Assembly (NCBI RefSeq): GCF_031755915.1
Contig: NC_083379.1
Location: 27,590,001-27,654,000, forward strand
Origin: Ziziphus jujuba
Lineage: Eukaryota > Streptophyta > Magnoliopsida > Rosales > Rhamnaceae
Reading direction: 5' to 3'
Length of the DNA stretch: 64,000 nucleotides
The translations under genes and the position numbers were made by a program. Positions 20,259 through 31,640 of this stretch are shown here, one piece after another (position 1 is the stretch's first letter; every line of letters starts with the position of its first letter). The notes beneath the pieces were generated by a model, which was not told the DNA's origin, made no database searches, and was given only the letters and a program-made list of their open reading frames with translations.

Positions 20259-21944
20259 ATGGAAGATTCAAAAGTGAGAATAGGAGATGCACCTATGACA
20301 ATTAATGAAGAGGAGTCCATAGGATTTAAAGGTGATTCCTAAGCTATGGGAAGTGGTGAACAAATGGACATGAGGGCGGTCTTGGAGCAACTACAGCGGA
20401 TGAATACTCAATTTGACCATTTAAATCAAAGGATGGACAGGTTAGAAACATCCCAAGGAATTCCGAATACAAGGTTAGATGCTCATGGAAGCCGAGGTGA
20501 AGGTCAAGGATGCCAAGGGAGACCTAGAGAGGAGTTTTGGGAATTAAATTTTGAAGATGATTTCAAGGAAGGAATGGATGAAACATTTGCTGTCCAAGAG
20601 ATGCTAGGAGCTGGGAGGCATAGGAGAGAGGAGGTAGATGATGATCTTGGTAACATCAAGGTAAACATACCACCTTTCAAGGAAAAAAGTGACCCAGAAG
20701 CTTACTTAGAATGGGAGGGGCGAACGGAGATGATCTTTGATTGCCATAACTATTCGGAAGCTAAGAAGGTGAAATTGGCAGCAATGGAATTTGGCCATTA
20801 TCCACTCCAATGGTGGACCAGTGAGCAAAATACCTGAGGGAGAGTTGGTAATGACTTGATCACTACATGGGGACAAATGAGAGCCATGAGGAAGCGGTTC
20901 GTACCATCACACTATCATAGGTTGCTGCATCAAAGACTTCAATCTTTATCTCAATGAACTAGGTCTGTGGAGGATTATTACAAGGATATGGAGATGCTTA
21001 TGATGAGGTCAAGCATGAATGAGGATAGAGAAGCAACCATGGCAAGATTCCTTGGTGGTTTGAATCGTGAGATAGCCAATCAACTTGAATTGCAACAATA
21101 TGTGGAATTGGAGGAGGTGTTGCATGTGGCTATAAAATTAGACCATCAATTCAAGAGGAGGGGTGTAGGCTCACGGTTTGGCGGTGTTTCCAATAGTGGA
21201 AGGTCAATTCCAGGTGACTAGAAAAACAATCCTACCTATGAACACAAGCCAAAGCCGAAGGTGGGAGAAGAAAGCACCAATCGGCTAAAAACAAAGCCTA
21301 AAGCCGAATCTGTCCAAGCACATAGAAATGAGGTAAAATCTAATCCTAAACCTTCAAGATCAAGATAAATTATTTGTTTTAAGTGCCAGGGATGAGGACA
21401 CATCACTAGCCAATGCCCGAATAGAAGGATCATGGTGTTTAAGGGTAATGGTGAGTTAGAATCAGAAAGTGGTGATGAAATAAAGCAAGAGGAGGAGGAA
21501 GAGCTTGAAGGTGAGGTTGAAACTTTTAATGCTTACCATGCTGAATTAAGCTTGGATTATAGAAGAGTGCTGGCTGCATACAAAGATGAGGATGAAATTC
21601 AAAGAGAGAACATCTTCCACATCCGATGTGAAATTCAAGGTAAAATTTGTAGTATGATTGTTGATAGTGGGAGTTGTACTAATGTAGTTAGTAACATTGT
21701 GGTTGATAAATTAGGCTTACCACCTATTAAACATCCAGAACCATATAGATTACAATGGCTAAATGAGAGTGGTGAGATGAAAGTAAATAAACTAGCCAAA
21801 GTAAAATTCAGCATTGATAAATATGTGGATGTGGTTTTGTTTGATGTTGTGCCTATGCATGGGGGACATATTTTACTTGGTAGGCCTTGGCAATTTGATA
21901 GAAATGCTATTCATTATGGTAGAGAGAATAGTGTTTTTTTTTAG
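20259..21944 (+). pseudogene. Element D gag and protease (multiple stops)
   Basis: The frame from ATG 20,259 (MEDSKVRIGDAPMTINEEES) can be followed to about 21,944 without a frameshift, but with stops at about 20,340, 20,835, 20,955, 21,219, 21,366 and 21,396. Recognisable parts: helical segment (MRAVLEQLQRMNTQFDHLNQRMDRLE); gag domain (YLEWEGRTEMIFDCHNYSEAKK; EDYYKDMEMLMMRSSMNED; FLGGLNREIANQLELQQYVELEEV); zinc knuckle CFKCQG-stop-GHITSQC; and protease IVDSGSCTNVVS ... HILLGRPWQFD with the catalytic aspartate intact. A T-run at about 21,932-21,940 shifts the frame. Several stops fit C-to-T or G-to-A change. Confidence 0.85.
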
Positions 21945-22766
21945 ATTTAAAGGTAAAAAGGTCAAGCTGGAGGCATTGACTCCTAAAGAGGTGTACAAAG
22001 ATCAAATTCAAATACAACAAAGGATGATAGCCGAACAACTCAAGGAAAGGACTAGTATGTCCCCCACAGAAGCAACACCCATCCAAGGAGTCCAAGCTAT
22101 TCAAGACCAACCAGATAAGTGTTCTAGAACCCAACTTGAGTGGAAAAACCAAGAGAAGGCTGAAATTGGAGTGAAGAAAAAATGAAAAACCCAAAAGCTA
22201 TAGTAAGAAACCCGTGAGTGAGGAAAAGTGTGTTATGGCCCAGAGAGAGAGGGAAAGAAAGGAAAGAAAGACAGAATAAAAATTTTTATTTGAGTTTATA
22301 GGATGTTAATAAAGCGATCTTAAGTAAGAAAACATTGTTGGTCATGAATCATAAAGATGCTTATTTAAAAATGTTTTTGTTGCATAGAACTTTATTTGCT
22401 TTGTTGAGAGCTTTACTTTGTGGAAATTTGAAAATTTGGAAGAGATTATTTGCTAACTTTAAAAAGTATAAATTTTGCCATCATGAGCATGTATTTTTAG
22501 ATTTTTTTTATGTTAGTGCTTGACCCAGGAGATTGGATTTGGTTGCACTTAAGAAAGGAAAGATTTCCGAAGCAACAAAAGTCAAATATTATGCCTCGAG
22601 GGGATGGACTGTTTCAAATTTTGGAGCGAATCAATGAAAATGCCGACAAACTTTACTTACTAGGTAAGTACAATGTTAGTGCCATATTTAATGTTGCTGA
22701 ATCATCTCCTTTTTCTGTAGGTGATGATCTTAATTTGAGGACAAATCCTTTTTGAGAGGAGGGGAA
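21945..22766 (+). pseudogene. Scrambled pol remnant of element D
   Basis: In order: charged spacer (21,945-22,280); protease-RT linker (KAILSKKTLLVMNHKDAYLKM); a short integrase piece (RTLFALLRALLCGNLKIW) fused at about 22,440 to a short RT piece (RLFANFKKYKFCHHEHVFLDF); then at about 22,520 a jump to the integrase C-terminal part (PGDWIWLHLRKERFPKQ ... NADKLYLLGKYNVSA ... NPF), which ends in a stop at 22,753. No RT, RNase H or integrase active site is present. The IN-to-RT join lies in similar sequence (GGAAGA..TTTGC), as expected for template switching. Confidence 0.85.
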
Positions 22767-23872
22767 TGATGTGAATCCGTCCGTGCCCGCACAACCGACA
22801 ACCTGCTGGGTTGCTGACCCGATATGGATGAAGATCGGGCCAATCGCTACGGCTCAAGCTAAGAGGTTTAGGGAAAAATGTACTGCCTTTATCTAGGGGG
22901 TAATTCATTCTCAAGAGCACTTGTCCATGCCTAAAGATTCAAGACCTACTTTGGGCATACAAGTGGTGGAAGCTGATACGGACTTAGGTAGCAATTTTGG
23001 TGCATTTATGGAGTCTGGGCAGTAAGAAATGGTTCCAAATCTTTATAGTTTCAATAAATATCACTAATAGGTGATGGAAACCAGTCAAGGAATAAATAAA
23101 ACCAATGTGCACAGACTTGTACGGACAGCTTCAAAATTTGGCCAAAAATTGTTGTATTGTTTGCTGTTTTACTGTATTTGCTGAGTTGGCTTTTTCTCTT
23201 TCTTCCAAGCAAGGGCAACGTGTGGGACTCCATAATAAACTTATTTGGCATCCTAAAAAGCATACTGAACCTGATTTGGAGCTCAAATTGGCCAAAGATT
23301 AGTCAAAGTCAACTTAGTCAAAAAGCTAGTATTTTAGTTTTCTAATTTGATTCTACTTTTTGTTTTAGGAAATTACCATTACTTTTTGGGTTTTTAATTA
23401 TTTATTTGATGGAAAAATAAGTTTAAGCAAGTTATTATTTTATTATTCTCATTGAAAATTAATAATTCCTAATTCGAAATAAAGGAATTAATTAATCCAA
23501 TTAGATTAGGAAAGGAGGAGACTTTCGGCCATATTAGGATTCTTCATTGCATGGCCGAGTTTTCCTTTTTGTTTTAGGGTTTTATTTTGTTTTCTCTTAG
23601 CTTATAAAAGGACTTATTTTTTAGGAAGAACACACCATTAATAATATTCAGAATTTATTTTGTGAGATTGAATTTCTCTTTGTTCTTTTGAACACCTCAA
23701 ACACCGTTAAAGAGTGAGTGTTTTAGTTTGGCTTATCAGTAGGACTTCCATGACCTATTGTGGCATCTTCATTATGTACCAAGGTTGGTTAGGGGTCAAG
23801 GTGACCATTAGAACTTGAACATAACTAGATCCAGGCTAATATAATACGGGTTTAGGAGCAGGTCGTGTGTCA
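22767..23872 (+). repeat. 3' LTR of element D
   Basis: LTR of 1,106 bp starting TGATGTGAATCCGTCC. Its last bases read GGTCGTGTGTCA, as if about 9 bp of the usual end were deleted. It includes TATAAAAGG at 23,603-23,611. The left hairpin arm has one change. Confidence 0.85.
23603..23611 (+). promoter_or_regulatory. TATA box in D's 3' LTR
   Basis: TATAAAAGG precedes 'GGAAGAACACACC', a stretch conserved about 25-30 bp downstream in several LTRs and a plausible transcription start region. This is inference from position. Confidence 0.55.
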
Positions 23873-25066
23873 GTTCCTCTTCTTGCTCGGTTTCATCTCC
23901 ACTTTCCTTGCTTTCTGATTCTCACTCACCATTACCCTTTAACACTATGATTCTTCTATTCGGGCATTGGATAGTGATGTGTCCTCATCCCTAGCACTTG
24001 AAACAAACAATTTCTCTATATCTTGAAGGTTTAGGATCAGATTTCCCTTCATTCTTTTGTTCTTGGACATATTCGGTTCTAGCCTCTCTCTTTTGCCGAT
24101 TAGAACTTTCTTCTCCAACTTTCGGCTTTAACTTGTTTTCATAGATAGGATTGTTTCTCCAGCCACTTAGATTTGTCCTTCTACTATTGGAAACACCTCC
24201 AAACCGTGAGCTTACACCCATCCTCTTGAATTGATGCTTAAGCTTAATAGCCACAGTCAACATCTCCTCCAATTCCACATATTGTTATAATTGTAGTTGT
24301 TTGGCTATTTCATGATTCAAACCACCTAAAACCTTGCCATGGTTGCTTCTCTATCTTCAATCATGCTTAACCTCGTCATAAGAATCTCCATCTCCTTGTA
24401 ATAATCCTCCATGGACCTATTTCCTTGAGACAAAGATTGAAGTCTTTGATTCAGCAACCTATGATAGTGTGATGGTACAAATCACTTCCTCATGGCTCCT
24501 TTCATTTGTTACCATGTGGTAATCAAGTCATAACCAACTTTTCTTCGAGTGTTTTGCTCATTAGTCCACCATTGGAGTGCATAGTATCCAAATTCCATTG
24601 CAGCCAATTTAACTTTCTTAGCCTCCGAATAGTTATGACGGTAAAAAATCATCTCCATTCACTCCTCCCATTCCAAATAAGCTTCTAGGTCACTTTTTCC
24701 CATGAAAGGTGGAATGTTTACCTTGATATTTCCAAGATCATCATCTTCATTCCTTGCTGGTCTCGCACGGCTTTGCCTTCCTTGGAGTGCAAAATTTTCA
24801 TCAAACTCCTCCTTCAAGTCATCTCCAAAGTTACCTTGCCAAAATTCCTCGACCTCGACCACAGCCTCCATGAGCATCCAACCTTGTATTTGGCATTTCT
24901 TGGGATGTTTCCAATCTATCCATCCTTTGATTTATATGGTCAAATTGAGTATTCATCCACTGTAATTGCTCCAAGACAGTCCTCGGTAATCACCTTCAAA
25001 TCCTGAGGACTCCTCTTCATTAATTCTCAATGGTGGATCTCCTTTTCTCACCCTTGAATATGCCAT
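23873..25066 (-). pseudogene. Gag of element A
   Basis: The start is at ATG 25,066 (MAYSRVRKGDPPLRINEEE). In minus order: N-terminus with a deletion, helical segment, acidic linker (open stretch 24,659-24,877 with NIKVNIPPFMGKSDLEAYLEWEE), gag domain with several stops and indels (24,280-24,660), a basic spacer (23,991-24,278), the zinc knuckle (CFKC...GHITIQC type, about 23,965-24,005), and the acidic spacer, where element D is inserted. Confidence 0.8.
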
Positions 25067-26086
25067 GTTAGTATGAATAACACAAAAATAATATAGGACC
25101 TCACCAAATTCACTCCCTCACGTGTTTCACTTAAATAAGGACTCAACACTCATGTTTGTACACTATTTTCGGCTTTTACCCTCTTTTAAGCTCACAAGCT
25201 CTTTTGCTTTTCCACTCAAACAATCAACTAAAAGTTCTAATTAAAACACCCACAAAACAGCAATTATATCACAAGTATGTTTTAGTTAAACTTTTAACAA
25301 AACAGTAGCAAAAAGCAAACAATACCGAGTGAATTTTTAAACACCTAATTCTTGGCTTTTCTAAACAAAAAGCAAAGCAAATTTTAGAGTAAATAAGAAC
25401 TCGACCAGATGGTAGGAAATGAAGAATGCTAGAATAAAAATTTAGAAAAAGAAATTCAAACACGAATAAGAATCAAATTGAACAAAAATTAGGAATAATT
25501 GTTGGTTGTTATCCTTTGTAATTCAAGTTTTTATATCAATTCCTTTAACTAATTTTAATCCAATATTTTTTAGCACCCAAAATTCAAATATCCAGTGGCT
25601 AAATAAATCTCCAGCAACTCCAAATATTGAATAAATAGTCAACAATTCAGCAGTTCAAAGAAAATTCCAGCAGGCACCAAATTCAACAAACCGATTTCTT
25701 TTTTTATTTATTCAGCTTTTCCTTTTCTTTTTATTTATTTTTTTTTTCTCACATAATCTAAAACAACTCCAATAGCACAGATTAAGTCCAAAAATAGCAA
25801 TTCCAGCACCAAAAACCACCAAACCCGTGACCACCAACAACAAAATACAAATTTGCAATTTTTTTTATTCTGTATTTTTTTTTTAATAAATGAATTCAAA
25901 TATTTAAGATAAAAAACAGCAAAGAAAAATCAACAACAAACTAAATTACCAAGAATAATAATGAAAAACAACCAACAAACTAGGAAACAAAAATAAGGTA
26001 AAACAAGGAAAACCTAATGCTAAAATTGTAGATTAACACAAAAACAAATAAAGTAAATAAAGATAGATCAAACCTGAACAAAATTT
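25067..26086 (-). other. Untranslated leader of element A
   Basis: About 1.0 kb, AT-rich, with T runs around 25,735-25,750 and 25,858-25,885 in plus view, related to the leaders of C and I. I see no gene in it. Confidence 0.7.
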
Positions 26087-26101
26087 GGCTCTGATACCAA
26101 A
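26087..26101 (-). promoter_or_regulatory. tRNA-Met(initiator) primer binding site of element A
   Basis: Plus-strand GGCTCTGATACCA, an exact match to the plant initiator tRNA-Met 3' end over 13 bases, directly beside the 5' LTR. It is the longest match in the window. Confidence 0.93.
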
Positions 26102-26955
26102 TGATACGAACCTAGATTGACATGCACTGAAACCCATATTATATTAGCCTAGATCTCAATTAAGCTTAGAATTTAATGGATTAATCTGAACCCCTAACCA
26201 ACCTATGATTAGAAACCTTGGTATAATGAAGACGCCACAATAGGTGATGGATATCCTATTGATAAGTCAAAACTAAAACACTTACTCTCTAATGGTGTTT
26301 TAGGTATTCAAAGAGAACAAGGAGAATTCTATCTCATAAAATAAATTCTGAATATTATTAAAGGTAATTTCCTAAAACAAAAAGTAGAAATCAAATTAGA
26401 AAACTAAAATACTATCTTTTTGACTAAGCTGTATTTGACCAATCTTTGGCCAATTTAAGCTCCAAATCAGCTTCCATATGCCTTATAGGATGCCAAATAG
26501 GATTATCATGAAGTCCCACACATTGGCCTTGCTTGGATCAAAGAGAGAAAGCCAGCTCAGCAAAATACAGTAAAGCCAGCAAATAATACAACAAATCCAG
26601 CCATTTTCCATTTCATGTGCATAACCACTTTTTGGTTTCCTTTGAAGCTGCCTTGACTTGATTGTATGACCTCTTAGACATATGTATTGAGTCCATGAAG
26701 CATTGGAACCATTTCATGCTGCCTAGAGTCCATATTTGTACAAAACCAACAACCCCGAGTTCGTATCAGCTTCACTTGTATGCTCAAAATAAGCCTTTTA
26801 TCTTTGAGCATGGACTTGAGTATGAATTATTCCTTGGATAAAGGCAGCAAGGTTTTCCTTAAACCTCTTAGCTTAAGCCCTAGTGATCGACCAGGTCTTC
26901 ATCCATATCGGGTCAGCACCTTAGTGGGGGTGCGAGCATGGGTGGACTCTTATTA
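26102..26955 (-). repeat. 5' LTR of element A
   Basis: LTR of 854 bp, TGATACGAACC to CTCTTATTA in plus view (the terminal CA is mutated to TA). It shares with the 3' LTR (366-1,233) a deletion at about 26,361-26,364 that removes the U3 palindrome and TATA-like box. The R-region hairpin is intact (CTAAAACAC ... GTGTTTTAG, about 26,273-26,303). Confidence 0.88.
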
Positions 26956-27657
26956 TGGTGTGTGCATGGAACATGGGATTGATAGTCATATGAAGAGCAC
27001 TAATGTTATCATAAAATAGTTGAGGCATCTGATGCAAGAAAATTCCCATGTCACAAAGTATGAAGGCAATCCAAGTAAGTTCAGTAGTAGTGGAGGCTTT
27101 CGATCAGTATTCGGCTTTAGCACTAGACAAAAACAATGTGGTTAACTTTTTTTTAGCTCCAGGATATGCAATTTACACCAAGATAGATACACATACCAGT
27201 TGTACTTCATCTAAAAGTTGGGTAGCCTGCCCAGTCAGCATCACTAAATCAATATAGATTAATAGGAGTGTGTGAGAGATATCATAAGCCATAATCAGTT
27301 GTGCCATGTAAGTATAGCAAAGTTTTCTTGATAGCATGCATGTGGACCAAGGTTGGATTATTGAAATATTGATAGACTTGGTTTACAGCAAAAGTAATGT
27401 CAGGTCTAGTAAATGCCAGGTACTAAAGTGCCTCTACAATACTTCGACACGTATAGACATCAATTTGTTCAGCATTTGTGGGTCAAAATTTTGCTTCGAA
27501 GGTGTTTGGTCATGCTTGGTTGATGAAAAAGATCTTTGATGTATTTTTTTGAGATAAAAATGCACCACCTAGAAATATTGAACCAAGATACCAAGAAAGT
27601 ATCGTAAGTGGCCCATGTCTTTAATAGCAAATTCATAACCTAGTCTCTGTATGAGTT
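26956..27657 (-). pseudogene. Ty1-copia RT end and RNase H
   Basis: On the minus strand from 27,657 this reads YEFAIKDMGHLRYFLGI (end of RT), then a segment aligning with copia YRS.VGALQYL.FTRPDI.FAVNQV, then FSDADWAGYPTFR (first catalytic aspartate of RNase H), STTG..IYLGVNCISWS, and LHQMPQLFYDNISALHMTINPMFHAHT (the CDN-type block). Frameshifts and stops are frequent. The gene continues at 365 after element A is removed. The CRM LTR at 27,658 cuts off its upstream part, which is not seen again in the window. Confidence 0.85.
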
Positions 27658-28677
27658 TGATGAGAATCCACCTATACCTGAACCTACAACCTGCTGTGGT
27701 CCTGATCCTATCAATCAAAGACAGGGCCACTTACTAGGTCCCAAGCTAAGAAGTTTAAGGACAATTTGGTTAGCTTCATACAAGGTGAGATTAAATCACA
27801 AAAAGGTAGGGATATACCCGAAGATTCTAAGCTCGTGCTGAGCATCCAAGTTGTGAAGGCTTAAATGGACCTAGAAAGCTATTTTAGTACATTTGTGCAC
27901 TTCGAGCAGCAATGGATGGATATGTTAGCCTATGAACATGATTGAGCACACCAAGAGGCCATGCAATCATGCCAAGGTAGAAGCAAGGCTGACCAAGGTG
28001 GTTTCTGGTAGTCCAATCAATGGCAATGTGTGGGGACCAGTTCTAATCCTACTAGGCATTCTATAAGGCATATTGGATCTGATTTGGAGCCTAAATTGGC
28101 AGGTGATTGGACAAAGATAGCTTGTTTAGAAAGATAGTCAACTACTTTCTAAATCTGAAATTTGACTTTTTGTTTTAGGCAATAGTCTTTTATTTTTGTT
28201 TTTATTTAATTATTTGCTGGAAAATTTTATTTAGGAAAGTTGATATTTTGATCTTTATTGTAAATTAATTAATTCCTTTTTCAAAATTAAGGAATTAATT
28301 CATACTAATTAGATTAGGAAAATTAAAGTGAAATTCGACCATACCATTGTTCCAACATCATTGGCCAGTTTTCATCTAGTTGATTTAGGGTTTTTGTTTT
28401 GTAACTTAACCCTATTTTGACAGCTTATTTTTCAGTGAATTAGAAACTACAGTACTATTTAGAAAATTTATTTGTGAGAAGAATTCTCTTTGTTCTCTTT
28501 GAACACCTAAAACACCAACTAGTGGTCGAGTGTTATAGTTTAACTTATCAATAAAACATCCATAACCTATTGTGGCATCTTCATCGTATACCAAGGTGAC
28601 CATTGGAATCTAAATTTAATTTCGATCTGGGCTAGTATAATATGGGTTTAGGAGCAGGTCGATCTAGGTTTGTATCA
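27658..28677 (+). repeat. 5' LTR of element F (diverged subfamily)
   Basis: LTR of 1,020 bp, TGATGAGAATCC to GGTTTGTATCA. It belongs to the same diverged subfamily as the LTR at 63,134 (shared 'cctatacc...acctacaacctgctg'). The U3 palindrome is still visible at 28,262-28,305, and the R hairpin has one arm change. Confidence 0.85.
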
Positions 28678-29778
28678 TTTAGTATTAGAGCAAAATTTGT
28701 TTAGGTTTTATCTATCTTATTTGCTTGGTTTTGTTTTAGGTCATTCTAAAATTTTAACGTTAGGTTACATTGTTTCCTACTCATACACATTATGCATATT
28801 TAAAAAAAAAATTCATTCATAGTGGAATTTGGTTTTTCTCTTTGTAATAGCTGAATTTTATGTTTCTAGTTTGTTGGTTGGTTTTGCATATTAGTTCTCA
28901 GTAATTTGCTATGTTGTTGATTTTTCCTTGCTGTTTTAATCTTAATTAGTTGTATTCATACATTAAAAAAAAAAAGGTGGGGAATTTTGAGAATGTATTG
29001 CATAAACCTAAAATTTTGCAATTTGTTAGTTTGGAAGGTGCAATCGGGTTTGACAATGTGTTGGCATTAAATTTGTGATTTTGTGGTGATTTTACTGCTG
29101 AATATTTAGTTGATACTATTATATTTGTGATAAAAAAAAAATTATGCAAAATCTGGGATTGACTAAGTTAAAAAATTGAGTTTGTTTGGCGTGGAATTTC
29201 AATTGAGAATTGTTGGACATTCTGTTTATTCATTTAATATTGGTTGCTAGATATTTGAATTTTGGTGTTAATTGATTGGATTAAAATTGGTTTGAGGATT
29301 TAAGACTTAGACAAAAATTACGATAACTACACCCAACAACTATATCATACTTTAATCGAATTTTGTTCTTGTTAATTGATTAAATCATTTTTCTAAATTT
29401 GATCACTAAATTTTTTGTCTTATACTATTCTTGTCTATTCCTTTATTAAACCCACAAATTGCTTGCTAATTTTTCCTCCTTTTTTGTTAGAAAATCTAAG
29501 AATTAGGCATTCTAAACTCACTTGGTATTTGCTTGTTTTCGTTGCTGTTTTATTGATAAGTTTAGTTAGGATATAGTTATGACCTAGCTGCTATTTTAAG
29601 TGTGTTTTAAAAGAACTTTGAGATATTTTTTTGAGTTGAAAAATGGCAAGAGAGTGTGACCTTAAAAAAGGGTCCAAAGCAGAAACGAGTTTGTAAACAT
29701 GAGTGATCGAGTCCTTGCTTTGAGTGATACACATGAGGTACTGAATTTGGTGAGGTTTTTTGGTATTCTTTAGCTAAC
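28678..29778 (+). other. Primer site and leader of element F
   Basis: The first bases (TTTAGTATTAGAGC) are a decayed tRNA-Met primer site. The rest is AT-rich leader with A runs at 28,802-28,810, 28,964-28,974 and 29,132-29,140. No gene seen. Confidence 0.7.
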
Positions 29779-30980
29779 ATGACAGATTCAAGGATTAGAA
29801 GAGCAGGAGAGGATTCCATAAGGTTTAAAGGAGAATCTAGAGCTTCTAGGAGTTCATCCGCACCTACTAACATGCAAGTAGTTTTAAAGCAATTACAAGG
29901 ATGAATGCTCACTTTAATAAACTAGATCAAAGAATGAACAAATTTGAAAATTCTTAAGAAGGACCAAACCTAAGGATGGAGTTACATGGAGGCCGTGGAT
30001 GTTTTAGGGATGAATTTAGAGTCGGTGACTTTGGAGATAACCTTAAGGAGAAGTTTGGAGATATTTTTGGACTTTAAGGAAGACAAAACCATGGAAGGCA
30101 AGCTTAAGAAGAAGATGATGACCTCAGATAAATCAAGGTCAATATACTACCATTTTTGTGTAAAAGTGATATGGAGGCTTACTTACAATGGGAGGAATGA
30201 ATGGAGATGATCTTTGATTACCATAACTATTTAGAGGATAAAAAGGTTAAGTTGGCTGAGCAAAAGAATTTGGACATTATTCTTTACAATAATGGAGCAA
30301 TGAGCAAAATACCCAATGGAGAGTTGGTGATGAATTAATAACAAATTGGAGACAAATGAAAGGAGCCATGAGGAAAAGATTTATACCAAACCATTACCAT
30401 AGGTTGTTGCATCAACTAGAATTGTAACAATATGTGGAATTGGAGGAGATATTGCATGTGGCTATTAAATTAGAGCATCAGTTTAAGAGGAGGGGTGTAG
30501 GCTCATGGTTTGGAGGTTTTTCAATAGCAGAAGATCAAATCCAAGTGGCTAGAGAAACAATTCTACCTTTGAAAATAAGCCAAAGTCGAAAGTTGGAGAA
30601 GAAAGTTCAAATTGGCCAAAGAAATGGGCTATAACCGAATTTGTCCAAGCAACAAATAATGAGGTAAAATCTGATCCTAAATCTTCAAGATCTAGAGAAA
30701 TTATTTGTTTTAATTGCCGTGGATTAGGACACATAGCTAGCCAATGCCCTAATAAAAGAATCATGGTGTTAAAGGGTAGTCGTGAACTAGAATCAGAAAG
30801 TGAAGAAAGTGAATGTGAGACCGACCAAGGAGAGGAAGAACTTGAAAATGAAGTCAAGACACTCCATGCATCCAATGCCGAATTAAACTTGGTTTCTAGG
30901 AGAGTACTTACTGTATACAAGGATGACAAAGGAAAAAAATCTTCCACACCCAATGTGAAATCCAAGGTAAGATTTGTAGT
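29779..30980 (+). pseudogene. Gag of element F
   Basis: Starts ATG GAC AGA-like at 29,779 (MTDSRIRRAGEDSIRFKGES) and soon breaks. Recognisable parts: a YLQWEE..MEMIFDYHNY block (about 30,180-30,230); a junction at about 30,420 where the sequence between LLHQ and LELQQYVELEEI is deleted; LHVAIKLEHQFKRRGVGSWFGG (30,434-30,520); zinc knuckle CFNCRGLGHIASQC (about 30,707-30,750); and an acidic spacer (30,763-30,984). Left of 30,420 it is more decayed than right of it. Confidence 0.78.
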
Positions 30981-31640
30981 ATGATTATTGATAGTGGAAG
31001 TTATACAAATGTAATTAGTAACATTGTGGTTGATAAATTAAGCTTAACAACTATTAAACATCCCAAACCATATAGATTACAATGGCTTAATGATAGTGGT
31101 GAAATGAAAGTAAATAAACAAGCCAAGGTTAGCATAGACCAATATGTGGATGTTGTTTTGTGTGATGTTGTGCCTATGCATGCCAGACATATTCTATTAG
31201 GTAGACCATGGCAATTTGATAAATATGCTACTCATTATGGTCGAGAAAATTGTATTGTTTTTAGATTTAAAAGTAAGAAGGTCAAGCTGGAGCCCTTGAC
31301 TCCCAATGAAGTATATAGAGACCAATTGCAAATACAACAAAGGAGGGAGGCCAAAAAACTCAAGGAGAAAGCTAGTATGGCACCAACGGCTTAACCATCC
31401 ATCAAAGAAGGTACGTCCGAGCTTGCTGTCCAAGATAACCATTTTAAAACACAAATTTTGTGGAAAAACCATGCGAAAGCCGAAAGTGGAGTGAGAAAAA
31501 TAGAGAAACCTGAGAGCCATAGTGAGAAACCCAATAGAGAGGAAAGTGTGTGGTGGCTGAGAAAGAGAAAGGAAAGAAAGAAAAAGAAAGGACAAATAAA
31601 AATTTTTATTTGGGTTTTGGGGATGTTAATAAAGCTATCT
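30981..31640 (+). pseudogene. Protease and spacer of element F
   Basis: Open from 30,981 to 31,394: IIDSGSYTNVISNIVVDKL with the catalytic DSG intact, RLQWLNDSGEMKVNKQAKV, HILLGRPWQFDKYATHYGREN, then the charged spacer. A stop at 31,392-31,394 and frame changes follow. The 31,458-31,643 part encodes the basic spacer leading to IKIFIWVLGMLIKLS, in a shifted frame. Confidence 0.8.

Larger units (their letters stand above)
17918..23872 (+). mobile_element. Element D, pol-deleted CRM derivative (plus strand)
   Basis: Bounded by LTRs 17,918-19,050 and 22,767-23,872, with a near-perfect duplication (cttcc at 17,913-17,917; gttcc at 23,873-23,877). Element A gag sequence continues on both sides. 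It has a primer site, leader, gag and protease, then only about 500 bp of scrambled pol before the integrase tail. RT, RNase H and the integrase core are missing, so it could only have moved with proteins supplied by another copy. Its pol remnant is the same as in element I. Confidence 0.85.
366..26955 (-). mobile_element. CRM-type Ty3/gypsy element A (outermost, minus strand)
   Basis: A is bounded by a 3' LTR at 366-1,233 and a 5' LTR at 26,102-26,955. The immediate flanks are tggca on the left and tggtg on the right, a degraded 5-bp target duplication (3 of 5 match; the differences are transitions). Both flanks are the same copia RNase H gene, whose frame is restored when A is removed. Both LTRs share a private deletion of about 265 bp, which supports the pairing. 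Own parts: integrase 1,191-2,456; rearranged pol and protease 16,373-17,917; gag 23,873-25,066; leader 25,067-26,086; tRNA-Met primer site 26,087-26,101. Elements B (with C inside) and D are nested in it. One inconsistency remains: about 135 bp of RNase H-integrase linker is present at both 2,310-2,456 and 16,375-16,510, so the junction with B was rearranged. Confidence 0.8.

Noticed and set aside
26087..26101. Possible tRNA-Met gene fragment
   Set aside because: Only the 3' terminal bases of the tRNA are present, at the LTR edge: this is a primer binding site and there is no tRNA gene.
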